A model generated the notes under the pieces. The model searched no databases. It was not told the origin of the DNA and saw only the letters and a list, made by a program, of their open reading frames with translations. Positions 8,689 through 17,118 of a DNA stretch of 64,000 bases are shown here, piece after piece (position 1 is the stretch's first letter; each line of letters begins with the position of its first letter). Source of the stretch: Natrinema sp046097095 (GTDB taxonomy: Archaea; Halobacteriota; Halobacteria; Halobacteriales; Natrialbaceae); NCBI RefSeq assembly GCF_046097095.1, contig NZ_CP175698.1:620001-684000 (forward strand), in the 5' to 3' direction. The translations under genes and the position numbers were made by a program.

Positions 8689-9987
8689 ATGACGCGGGTT
8701 ATCCATACGGGCGATACCCACATCGGGTACCGGCAGTACAACTCGCCCGAGCGACGACGTGACTTCCTCGAGGCGTTTCGAAACGTCGTCGACGACGCGG
8801 TCGCCGAGGGCGTCGATGCGGTGATTCATGCCGGCGATCTCTTTCACGACCGCCGGCCGAGTCTGGTCGACCTCCAGGGCACTGTCGACGTGCTCCGGAC
8901 CCTTTCGGACGCTGACATCCCCTTTCTCGCCGTCGTCGGCAACCACGAATCGAAACGCGACGCCCAGTGGCTCGATCTCTTCGCGGATCTCGGACTGGCG
9001 ACCCGACTCGGCCCCGAGCCGGTCGTCGTCGACGATGTCGCCTTCTACGGCCTGGACTTCGTCCCCCGGTCGCGCCGCGAGGACCTCGCGTACGACTTCG
9101 ATTCCATCCCCGCCGAGGCCGACCACACGACCCTCGTGAGCCACGGCCTCTTCGAACCCTTCGCCCACGCCGACTGGGACACCGAGACCGTCCTCGAGGA
9201 GTCGACGGTCGATTTCGACGCCGTCCTGCTGGGGGACAACCACGCGCCCGACACCGCCGAAGTGCTGAATACGTGGGTCACCTACTGCGGCTCGACCGAA
9301 CGCGCAAGCGCCAGCGAGCGCGACGACCGGGGCTACAATCTCGTCGAGTACGACGAGTCGATCGCGATCAGCCGCCGCGGACTCACCACGTCCCGCGAGT
9401 TCGTCTTCGTCGACGTGGAACTCGCGGAGGGCGAAGGAGTCGATCGCGTGCAAGAACGCGTCCGCCAGCACGACCTCGACGAGGCCGTCGTCATCGTCAC
9501 CGTCGAGGGCGAGGGCCGGCCGATCACGCCGGCCGCGGTCGAGGAACTCGCGATCGACCGCGGCGCACTGGTCGCCCGTGTAAACGACCGACGGGACCTC
9601 CCCGACGAAGACGAAGAGGTGTCGGTGAGCTTCGCCGACCCGGACGACGCCGTCCGCGACCGCGTCCGCGAACTCGGACTCAGCGACGCCGCCCGCGGCA
9701 TCGACGAGACCGTCCGGAACGACGACATCGCCGACGCGAACGTCCGCGAGACCGTCGAACGCCGCGTTCGAGAGTTACTCGAGGACGACGAGTCGGCGTT
9801 CGACCCCGCACCGGAGCGCGAACCGGGCGACGACGACGTGACGACGGTCGCCGACCAGCTCGAGGGCGAGGCCGATTCGGCGGCCGCCGTCGAGTCGGAC
9901 GCTCCGGATAACGACGAGACGACTGCCGATGACGCAGACGAGGCCGCCGACACCGCCGACACCGCGTCGCTGGGTGATTTCGCGTGA
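8689..9987 (+). CDS. mre11: DNA double-strand break repair protein Mre11
   Basis: A 432-residue nuclease of the Mre11-Rad50 complex that resects and tethers DNA ends. The calcineurin-type metallophosphoesterase motifs appear in order: HTGDTHIGYRQ (residues 6-16), HAGDLFHD (47-54), VVGNHESK (near 83), VSHGLFEPF (near 148) and GDNHAP (near 183), supplying the two-Mn site. The C-terminal 100 residues are highly acidic and Asp/Ala-rich, as in other haloarchaeal Mre11. The stop overlaps the rad50 start in GTGA, so translation is coupled. Rad50 immediately downstream confirms identity. Confidence 0.96.
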   Translation: MTRVIHTGDTHIGYRQYNSPERRRDFLEAFRNVVDDAVAEGVDAVIHAGDLFHDRRPSLVDLQGTVDVLRTLSDADIPFLAVVGNHESKRDAQWLDLFADLGLATRLGPEPVVVDDVAFYGLDFVPRSRREDLAYDFDSIPAEADHTTLVSHGLFEPFAHADWDTETVLEESTVDFDAVLLGDNHAPDTAEVLNTWVTYCGSTERASASERDDRGYNLVEYDESIAISRRGLTTSREFVFVDVELAEGEGVDRVQERVRQHDLDEAVVIVTVEGEGRPITPAAVEELAIDRGALVARVNDRRDLPDEDEEVSVSFADPDDAVRDRVRELGLSDAARGIDETVRNDDIADANVRETVERRVRELLEDDESAFDPAPEREPGDDDVTTVADQLEGEADSAAAVESDAPDNDETTADDADEAADTADTASLGDFA

Positions 9988-12668
9988 GGGTCGACCGCGT
10001 TCGCCTGCTGAACTTCAAGTGCTACGGCGACACCGACCTCTCGCTCGAGCGCGGCGTCACCGTCGTCCACGGCGTCAACGGCAGCGGGAAGTCGACGCTG
10101 CTCGAGGGGGTCTTCTTCGCGCTCTACGGCTCGAAGGCGTTAGACGAGCGCACCTTGGACGACGTGATCACGACCGGCGAAGAGGCTGCCGAAGTCGAAC
10201 TGTGGTTCACCCACGACGGCCGCGAGTACCACGTCGAGCGCCGGCTGAAGCTGCGTGGCGACCGCGCGACCACGGCCAAGTGCGTCCTCGAGACGCCCGA
10301 CGGGGCAATCGAGGGCGCTCGCGACGTGCGCCGCAAGGTGACCGAACTCCTGCGGATGGACGCCGAGGCGTTCGTCAACTGCGCGTACGTCCGCCAGGGC
10401 GAGGTCAACAAGCTCATCCACGCCTCGCCGAGCGACCGTCAAGACATGATCGACGACCTCCTCCAGCTGGGCGCGTTAGAAGAGTACCGCGAACGGGGCA
10501 GCGAGGCCCGGCTGGGCGTCAAGACCGTCCTCGACGGACAGCGAGAGGTTTTGGCGGACGTTCGGAAACAGGTCGAGAAAAAAGAAGACAAGGACCTCCA
10601 CGAGCGCCTAAACGGCCTCGAGTCGCGCCGAGCCGACGTCAACGAGGAGATCGATCGCTACGAGAGCCAACGCGAACAGGCCGAGGAAACGCTCGAGACG
10701 GCCGAAGACGTCCTCGAGCGCCACGAGGAAACCCGCGAGGAGATCGCGGACCTCGACGAAGAGATCGACGACCTTAGAGCGAAGATTTCCGAGACCGAAC
10801 GCGAGCGCGAGTCGGCGACCGACGAGATCCGCGACCTGCGAGAACGACGCGAAGAGCTCGCCGACGAACGCGACGAGTTGCTCGAGACGGTCGATCTCGA
10901 GGCGACCGATCCCGACGAAGCGGCGGTCGGGGACCGCCTCGACGACCTCGAGAGCCGCGACGAGGAACTTCGAGACGACCTCGAGGACGTCCGGGTGACG
11001 ATCACCGAGGGGACCAACGAGATCGAGCGGCTCCGCGAGGAGGCGGACGACCTCGAGTCGCGGGCCGAAGCGGCCCGCGAAGAGGCCGCCGACCTCGACG
11101 AACGGATCGAGGCCGACGAGGAGACCATCGCAGAGCGCGAGGCGAAACTCGAGAAGCTCGCGGAGCAGATCGAAGACGCACGCGCGACGTTCGACGACGC
11201 GCCGGTCGCGTTCGGCGAAGCTGATTCACACCTCGAGGACCTCGAAGCCGAACGCGAGGAGGTCGTCTCGGAGCTCAACGACGTGACCGCCGACGTTCGA
11301 ACCGCCGAGAGCGCGATCGAGGAGGGCGAACGGCTGCTTGAGGAGGGCAAGTGCCCCGAGTGCGGCCAGCCGGTCGCGGACTCGCCCCACGTCGACGTGT
11401 TAGACGAGCGCCGGGAGGAACTCGCCGACCTCGAGGCGCGCCAGGAGGACCTCGAAGCCGAACGCGACGACCTCGACGAGCGGATCGAACGCGCCGAGGA
11501 GCTCCGAGAGGCCGAACAGCAGGTCGACCGACTCGAGGAGAACCGCGAGAACCTCGAGCAACTCCTCGCGGAGAAACGCGAAACGATCGCCGATCGCCGC
11601 GAGCAGCGCGACCGGCTTCGCGACGACGCCACGGACCACGAGTCAGAGGCCGAGGCGAAGCGAGCTGCGGCCGCGGACCGCGAAGACGAGGTCGCCGACG
11701 CGCGGACCGCCCTCGGCGAGATCAACACCGAACGCGGGGAGATCAAGGAGTCCCTCGAGGCACTGCGCCGCGTCTCGGAGATCGCCGACGAGCGAGCGAG
11801 CCTCGAGACCGAAATCGACACCCTCCGCGAACGGCGACAGGACTGGGAGACGATGAACGACGAGCGCCGCGAGACGCTCTCGGAGAAACGCGAGCGCAAG
11901 CGCGACCTCGAGTCCGAGTTCGACGAGGACCGGATCGAGACCGCTCGCGCGGACAAACGGAACGCGGCGGAGTACATCGAACAGGTTGACGAGAAACTCG
12001 CCGACCTCGAGGAGCAGCACACCGAGATTCAAAACGCCATCGGGGCCGTCGAGAACGAACTCGAGGAACTCGAGCGCCTCCGCGAACGCCTCGAGAGCGT
12101 CGCAGAACGGTGCGAACGACTCGAGTCACTGTACGACGAGGCAGAGACGCTGCAGACCACCTACGGCGAACTACGGGCGCAACTGCGCCAACGAAACGTC
12201 GAGACCTTAGAGCGATTGTTGAACGAGACCTTCGAGCTGGTCTATCAGAACGACTCCTACGCGGCGATCGACTTAGACGGCGACTACCGGCTGACGGTCT
12301 ACCAGAAGGACGGCGAAGCCCTAGAGCCCGAACAGCTCTCCGGCGGCGAGCGGGCACTGTTCAACCTCAGCCTGCGGTGTGCGATCTACCGGCTCCTCGC
12401 CGAGGGGGTCGAAGGGACCGCACCGATGCCGCCGCTTATTCTGGACGAGCCGACGGTGTTCCTCGACTCGGGCCACGTCACGCAACTCGTCACGCTGGTC
12501 GAATCGATGCGCAAACTCGGCGTCGAACAGATTGTCGTCGTCAGCCACGACGAGGAACTCGTCGGCGCGGCCGACTCACTCGTCCGCGTCGAGAAAGACG
12601 CCACGTCGAACCGCTCTCGGCTCGAACGGGGGCAGCCGCCGGAGACGGACCTCCTCGCGTCCGATTAA
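9984..12668 (+). CDS. rad50: DNA double-strand break repair ATPase Rad50
   Basis: An 894-residue SMC-like ATPase. The N-terminal half-site has FKCYGDT and Walker A GVNGSGKST (about 29-37). A very long Glu/Arg-rich coiled coil spans about 170-750 and is broken by the zinc hook CPEC (Cys457 and Cys460) that dimerises two Rad50 molecules. The C-terminal lobe has the signature LSGGERALFNL near 785, Walker B LILDEPTVFLD near 817 and the switch His in VVVSHDEEL. It starts with GTG inside the mre11 stop codon. Length is normal for archaea. Confidence 0.96.
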   Translation: MRVDRVRLLNFKCYGDTDLSLERGVTVVHGVNGSGKSTLLEGVFFALYGSKALDERTLDDVITTGEEAAEVELWFTHDGREYHVERRLKLRGDRATTAKCVLETPDGAIEGARDVRRKVTELLRMDAEAFVNCAYVRQGEVNKLIHASPSDRQDMIDDLLQLGALEEYRERGSEARLGVKTVLDGQREVLADVRKQVEKKEDKDLHERLNGLESRRADVNEEIDRYESQREQAEETLETAEDVLERHEETREEIADLDEEIDDLRAKISETERERESATDEIRDLRERREELADERDELLETVDLEATDPDEAAVGDRLDDLESRDEELRDDLEDVRVTITEGTNEIERLREEADDLESRAEAAREEAADLDERIEADEETIAEREAKLEKLAEQIEDARATFDDAPVAFGEADSHLEDLEAEREEVVSELNDVTADVRTAESAIEEGERLLEEGKCPECGQPVADSPHVDVLDERREELADLEARQEDLEAERDDLDERIERAEELREAEQQVDRLEENRENLEQLLAEKRETIADRREQRDRLRDDATDHESEAEAKRAAAADREDEVADARTALGEINTERGEIKESLEALRRVSEIADERASLETEIDTLRERRQDWETMNDERRETLSEKRERKRDLESEFDEDRIETARADKRNAAEYIEQVDEKLADLEEQHTEIQNAIGAVENELEELERLRERLESVAERCERLESLYDEAETLQTTYGELRAQLRQRNVETLERLLNETFELVYQNDSYAAIDLDGDYRLTVYQKDGEALEPEQLSGGERALFNLSLRCAIYRLLAEGVEGTAPMPPLILDEPTVFLDSGHVTQLVTLVESMRKLGVEQIVVVSHDEELVGAADSLVRVEKDATSNRSRLERGQPPETDLLASD

Positions 12669-12689
12669 GCGCTCTGACGGTGGGCGGCC

Positions 12690-13139
12690 CTATTCCGGTT
12701 CGGCCGCGTCTACGAGTTCCGAGCGAAGCACCGCGAGCGCAGCCTCGCAGTCCTCGGTGATCCGATAGCCGCGCTCGCCGCCGATATCTGTCTCCGCGAG
12801 CAGGCCGGCCGCCGAGAGGACCGTGAGTCGGCCGTGCAGGTCGCTCTCGCAGAAATCATAGGCATCGAGCAGTGTGCGAACGTCGAGGGGGCCGCGTTCC
12901 GAGAGTTCGATCAGAAGGCCAAGTGTCTCCTCGTCGTGGACGGTCGTCAGCAGCGTCAACACGGGATCGTCGACGCTTCTGGCGGCCGTCTCGAGGGCCG
13001 ATTCACCGTCGATGGTTTCGAGGCGGTCGTTCTGAATGTAACACTCGTTACCGGTTTCGGGGTCGCGAACGAGACTCGCGTCGGTGGAGTGTTTGAGAAG
13101 GAGATAGCGCTTCCCGGTGTCGTCTTGGACGGCTTTCAT
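12690..13139 (-). CDS. Haloarchaeal winged-helix-type protein downstream of rad50
   Basis: 149 residues. The N-terminal third (MKAVQDDTGKRYLLLKHS, then C-Y-I-Q near 35) looks like a small beta domain that binds or senses something. The remainder resembles a winged helix: LLIELSERGPLDVRTLLDAYDF, then ESDLHGRLTVLSAAGLLAE with a wing GERGYRITEDC. It converges on rad50 (21-base gap) and overlaps the preceding minus-strand gene by 4 bases (ATGA). Probably a conserved halophile regulator; target unknown. Confidence 0.65.
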   Translation of the reverse strand: MKAVQDDTGKRYLLLKHSTDASLVRDPETGNECYIQNDRLETIDGESALETAARSVDDPVLTLLTTVHDEETLGLLIELSERGPLDVRTLLDAYDFCESDLHGRLTVLSAAGLLAETDIGGERGYRITEDCEAALAVLRSELVDAAEPE

Positions 13140-13666
13140 GATGTGTCAGAATCGTCGATCGGTCGCGTATGGGACGCGTCGGTAGCGTCGGTATTCAGCG
13201 TTTCGGCCCGCTCGTCCGTCTCGGTCGTCTCTTCTAGTTCGGTTGTCCCGTCTGCCTCGTCTTCATCGGTCGTCGCCCGCTCAGATGCGGTCCAGTGATA
13301 CTGGCTGTAGCGGCGAGCGGCGAACCCGCTGAGGATGAGTCCGATGAGGAGCAGCCACCCGCCCGTGCTGACGTTACCGTTAAAAAGCACGAAGAATGCG
13401 CCGAGCGCGAGCGTAAACAGCGCGCCGTTGAGCAACACCACGACGGCCCAGAACGTCTCGAGGAGGTCCGTCGGCGCGTCGGTTTCGTCGGTGGTGACTG
13501 CCGGAATGCTGATCGAGTCCGTGTACGGTTCGACGTCCGACCCGGCCTCGAGGTCCTCTGTCTCTACGCGCGGAATCGTCAGCGAATCGTCATCCGGGTC
13601 CTCGAACTTCGCTTCCGGGTCCGGATCCCAGTCCTCGGACTCGTCGTCGAACGGGTCGAACACCAC
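13136..13666 (-). CDS. Acidic two-span membrane protein
   Basis: 176 residues. The N-terminal 70 are highly acidic and contain two similar short motifs (SLTIPRVETED and SISIPAVTTDE), possibly an internal repeat. Two hydrophobic helices follow (about 72-95 and 103-120), then a Thr/Glu/Asp-rich tail. The start is GTG at 13666; an adjacent GTG three bases in is equally possible. It is translationally coupled to the winged-helix protein through an ATGA overlap, suggesting a membrane partner for that regulator. No known family recognised. Confidence 0.6.
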   Translation of the reverse strand: MVFDPFDDESEDWDPDPEAKFEDPDDDSLTIPRVETEDLEAGSDVEPYTDSISIPAVTTDETDAPTDLLETFWAVVVLLNGALFTLALGAFFVLFNGNVSTGGWLLLIGLILSGFAARRYSQYHWTASERATTDEDEADGTTELEETTETDERAETLNTDATDASHTRPIDDSDTS

Positions 13667-13717
13667 GTGTGAGCGAAGGGGGAACGATAGGAAAAGCGTT
13701 CGCGTTTGGACTGCCGC

Positions 13718-13903
13718 TCAGGCGAGTTCCGCGAGGGTTAGCGTTCGGGACGTCTCTACCCAGGCAAGGGGATTTTCGGCGTCGTAGAAGACGACGCCGT
13801 CGTCGGTCTCGTAGGATTCGATCGTTGCGGTCCCCTCGGGTATGCCGCTCGGTTCGCGTTGATCCGTCGCGTCGTCGTTCACGTGGGTGGACACATCGAT
13901 CAC
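13718..13903 (-). CDS. Conserved-looking 61-residue acidic protein
   Basis: A short protein MIDVSTHVNDDATDQ... with a C-terminal half (DDGVVFYDAENPLAWVETSRT) that reads as a compact beta structure. Acidic composition and good coding bias support a real gene. It lies 51 bases upstream of the acidic membrane protein on the same strand. I believe similar ~60-residue proteins occur across haloarchaea, but the function is unknown. Confidence 0.55.
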   Translation of the reverse strand: MIDVSTHVNDDATDQREPSGIPEGTATIESYETDDGVVFYDAENPLAWVETSRTLTLAELA

Positions 13904-14119
13904 CTATATCTGTGTTATGTGTTACCAAGTTAAATGTCTTCTTGCTCCCGCAACGTGTCGACTCCCGCTTAGACGACCATCCGACGATCGAAGTACGCGG
14001 AGCGAGACCGCAACACCACACAGGCGACGCTGCATGTGTATACATCCCAGTGCTGTCGCGGGATCCGATCGCGATTAGCAGACGAGCAGTGCTTCGATCG
14101 CACGCGGGGATTGCAGGGG

Positions 14120-14128
14120 TTTTTATCC
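14120..14128 (+). promoter_or_regulatory. TATA-like element of polB
   Basis: TTTTTATCC is centred about 27 bases before the polB ATG, fitting a leaderless transcript. Confidence 0.5.
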
Positions 14129-14150
14129 GCCGCCTGCCAACCACGGCACC

Positions 14151-16889
14151 ATGACTGAGGCGGGCCAGACCGGACTCGCAGACTTCGGCGGCGAGCCCGA
14201 CGATGCCGACGACCGGCCGGACGAGGAGGCCGTCGCCGTCGCCGGCAACGGCGGCTCCGACGCCGCGGAGGTGATCGACGTCCTCGAGGAAACGCTCCCC
14301 GAGGCCCAGGGCGAACTCGAACTCGCCGTGATGCAGGTCGACTACACCATCGCCGGCTACGGCGACGAGGAGCGACCGATCATGCACGTCTTCGGGCGCA
14401 CGCCCGACGGTACCTTAGAGCACGTGCAGGTCGTCGGGTTCAAACCGTACTTCTACGCGCCGACGGAGACGCTCGAACGGCCGCCCGAAGAGCAGTACGA
14501 CCGACTCACGGGCAGTCGGGAGGTCGGCGAGGACGGCGAGCCCTACGAGAGCATCCGGGGTGAGAAGTTGGCCAAAATCTTCGGCCAGACGCCCCGCGAT
14601 GTCGGCCAGGTCCGCGACGACTTCAAACACTACGAGGCTGACATCCTGTTTCCAAACCGGTTCCTGATCGACAAGGACATCCGCAGCGGGCTCCGCGTCC
14701 CGGAGCGCCGGGCCGACGACGACTCGCTGGTCGTCCCCCACGACGAGGTCGAGGCGGCCCCGGTCGACGCCGAACCGCGCGTCAACACGTTCGACATCGA
14801 GGTCGACGACCGCCGGGGCTTTCCCGAAGACGGCGAGGAGCCGATCGTCTGTCTGACCAGCCACGACTCCTACCGCGACGAGTACGTCATGTGGCTCTAC
14901 GAGGCCCCGATCGGCGACGGGGAGATTCCGGCCGAAATCGAGGACTACGACCCGATCGAGGGCGCGATCGACCACGAGGTCCGGGCCTTCGAGGAGGAAG
15001 AAGCGATGCTCGAGGCCTTCGTCGACTACATTCGAGAAACCGATCCGGACCTTCTCACCGGGTGGAACTTCGAGGACTTCGACGCGCCGTACTTCCTCGA
15101 CCGCCTCGAGGAACTCGACGGTCCCCACCACGAGTACGACCTCTCGATCGATCGGCTCTCGCGGGTCGACGAGGTCTGGCGCAGCAACTGGGGAGGTCCC
15201 GATATCAAGGGTCGAGTCGTCTTCGACCTCCTCTATGGCTACCAGCGGATGGTCTTCTCCGAACTCGACTCCTATCGGTTAGACGCCGTCGGCGAGGAAG
15301 AACTCGGCGTCGGCAAGGAGCGCTACGCCGGCGATATCGGCGATCTCTGGGAAGGCGATCCCACGCAACTGCTCGCGTACAACCTCCGGGACGTGGAACT
15401 CTGCGTGGAACTCGACCGGCAACAGGAGATCATCCCGTTCTGGGACGAGGTGCGCTCGTTCGTCGGCTGTAAATTAGAGGACGCGCCCACCCCCGGCGAT
15501 GCGGTCGACATGTACGTCCTCCACGAGGCCCACGGCCGCTTTGCCCTCCCCTCGAAGGGGCAACAGGAGGCCGGCGAGGAGTACGAGGGTGGGGCCGTCT
15601 TCGAGCCGATTACGGGCGTCAAGGAGAACGTCACCGTACTCGACCTGAAGTCGCTGTACCCGATGTGTATGACGACGATCAACGCCTCACCCGAGACGAA
15701 GGTCGACCCCGACGAGTACGACGGGGAAACCTACATCGCGCCAACCGAACCGGAGCCGATCCACTTCCGCAAGGAACCCGACGGCGTGATGCGCGAGATG
15801 ATCACCGAACTGCTCGCCGAACGCGAAGAGAAGAAGGGGCGGCGCAACGAGTACGAGCCTGGAACCCCCGAGTACGAGCAGTACGACCGCCAGCAAGGCG
15901 CGGTAAAAGTTATCATGAACTCGCTGTACGGCGTGTCGGGATGGGAACAATTCAGACTTTACGATAAGGAGGCGGCAGCCGCTATCACCGCTACCGGGCG
16001 CGAAGTGATCGAATTCACGGACTCCGCTGCAAACGAGCTACAGTATCAGGTCACCTACGGAGATACCGACTCGGTCATGCTCGAGCTCGGCCCCGACGTC
16101 TCGAAAGCGGAGGCCATAGAGCAGTCGTTCGAGATCGAGGAGTACATCAACGGTCGCTACGACGACTTCGCACAAGAGGATTTGAACGCCGAGTCCCACC
16201 GTTTCCAGATCGAGTTCGAGAAGCTCTACCGGCGGTTCTTCCAGGCCGGAAAGAAGAAACGCTATGCAGGACACATCACCTGGAAGGAGGGCAAAGATGT
16301 CGACGACATCGACATCGTCGGCTTCGAGTACCAGCGCTCGGACATCGCGCCGATCACCAAGGACGTCCAACACCGGGTCATCGAGATGATCGTCCGCGAG
16401 GGCGACATCGAAGGGGCCAAAGAATACGTCAACGGCGTTATTGAGGACGTACTCGCCGGTGAGGTCTCGCTCGAGGAGATCGCAATTCCCGGCGGGATCG
16501 GCAAGCGCCTCGATAACTACGACACCGACACTGCGCAGGTCCGCGGCGCGAAGTACGCCAACCTGCTGTTGGGCACCAACTTCCAGCGCGGGAGCAAGCC
16601 CAAGCGCCTCTACCTCGACCGCGTCGATCCCTCGTTCTTTGCGCAACTCGAGGACAAAGGGAAATTCGACGCTCGAACTGACCCCCTCTATGGTGCGTTC
16701 AAGCGCGACCCCGACGTGATCTGCTTCGAGTACGAAGACCAGATTCCCGACGAGTTCGAGGTCGACAACGACACGATGCTCGAGAAGACCCTGAAGGGGC
16801 CGATCGAGCGCATTCTCGAGGCGCTGGACGTCTCCTGGAACGAAGTGAAAAGCGGACAGGAACAGAAAGGCCTGGATAGCTTCATGTAA
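14151..16889 (+). CDS. polB: DNA polymerase family B (replicative PolB1 type)
   Basis: A 912-residue replicative DNA polymerase with 3'-5' proofreading. Exonuclease motifs are FDIEVD near 215 and GWNFEDFDAPYF near 304. Polymerase motif A DLKSLYPMCM is near 499, motif B KVIMNSLYGVSG near 585 and motif C YGDTDSVM near 636. A TATA-like element supports the start. An acidic N-terminal extension of about 50 residues precedes the conserved fold. Many haloarchaeal polB genes carry inteins in motifs A, B or C; all three are uninterrupted here. The C-terminus ends QKGLDSFM, which matches a PCNA-interaction (Q-x-x-L-x-x-F) box. Confidence 0.96.
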   Translation: MTEAGQTGLADFGGEPDDADDRPDEEAVAVAGNGGSDAAEVIDVLEETLPEAQGELELAVMQVDYTIAGYGDEERPIMHVFGRTPDGTLEHVQVVGFKPYFYAPTETLERPPEEQYDRLTGSREVGEDGEPYESIRGEKLAKIFGQTPRDVGQVRDDFKHYEADILFPNRFLIDKDIRSGLRVPERRADDDSLVVPHDEVEAAPVDAEPRVNTFDIEVDDRRGFPEDGEEPIVCLTSHDSYRDEYVMWLYEAPIGDGEIPAEIEDYDPIEGAIDHEVRAFEEEEAMLEAFVDYIRETDPDLLTGWNFEDFDAPYFLDRLEELDGPHHEYDLSIDRLSRVDEVWRSNWGGPDIKGRVVFDLLYGYQRMVFSELDSYRLDAVGEEELGVGKERYAGDIGDLWEGDPTQLLAYNLRDVELCVELDRQQEIIPFWDEVRSFVGCKLEDAPTPGDAVDMYVLHEAHGRFALPSKGQQEAGEEYEGGAVFEPITGVKENVTVLDLKSLYPMCMTTINASPETKVDPDEYDGETYIAPTEPEPIHFRKEPDGVMREMITELLAEREEKKGRRNEYEPGTPEYEQYDRQQGAVKVIMNSLYGVSGWEQFRLYDKEAAAAITATGREVIEFTDSAANELQYQVTYGDTDSVMLELGPDVSKAEAIEQSFEIEEYINGRYDDFAQEDLNAESHRFQIEFEKLYRRFFQAGKKKRYAGHITWKEGKDVDDIDIVGFEYQRSDIAPITKDVQHRVIEMIVREGDIEGAKEYVNGVIEDVLAGEVSLEEIAIPGGIGKRLDNYDTDTAQVRGAKYANLLLGTNFQRGSKPKRLYLDRVDPSFFAQLEDKGKFDARTDPLYGAFKRDPDVICFEYEDQIPDEFEVDNDTMLEKTLKGPIERILEALDVSWNEVKSGQEQKGLDSFM

Positions 16890-17053
16890 TCGCTCGAGTG
16901 CCCTCGATCGCTTACGGCGGTCCATGTACGTAACGGTTCGACACCGTCTATCCGTGACGACCGACCCAACGGACGGCCGAAATCCCCGTCTCGTACTCGC
17001 CGTCTGGTACAATGGCAGTTTCTGTTTCAGCAAATTATTTTGGGTAATCGAAA

Positions 17054-17073
17054 TCGTATCCAATTGGATACGA
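17054..17073. promoter_or_regulatory. Perfect 20-bp palindrome upstream of the suf operon
   Basis: TCGTATCCAA directly followed by TTGGATACGA is a perfect inverted repeat with no spacer. It lies immediately upstream of the putative BRE/TATA of sufC (next feature) and 46 bases before the sufC ATG. Size, symmetry and position are those of an operator for a dimeric regulator. The cognate protein is not known from the sequence; the DtxR-family gene 3.7 kb downstream is one candidate, but the site does not resemble the classical DtxR/IdeR box. Confidence 0.6.
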
Positions 17074-17076
17074 AAC

Positions 17077-17084
17077 CGTTATCA
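17077..17084 (+). promoter_or_regulatory. TATA-like element of sufC
   Basis: CGTTATCA, preceded by CGAAAC as a possible BRE, lies about 39 bases before the sufC ATG, predicting a short leader of roughly 10-15 bases. Confidence 0.4.
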
Positions 17085-17118
17085 GTCATACGACCCACTC
17101 TTCGAGTGACAGAGTACT

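Noticed and set aside
8425..9471. 348-codon minus-strand frame opposite mre11
   Set aside because: Antisense to clear Mre11 catalytic motifs; no recognisable domain and no promoter.
10658..12022. Long Ser/Arg-rich frame opposite rad50
   Set aside because: Antisense shadow of the Glu/Arg/Leu coiled coil. Ser-Arg composition is the complement of GAG/CTC codons and unlike haloarchaeal proteins.
16038..17063. 341-codon minus-strand frame overlapping polB
   Set aside because: Antisense of polymerase motif C region; composition and lack of domain fit a shadow.
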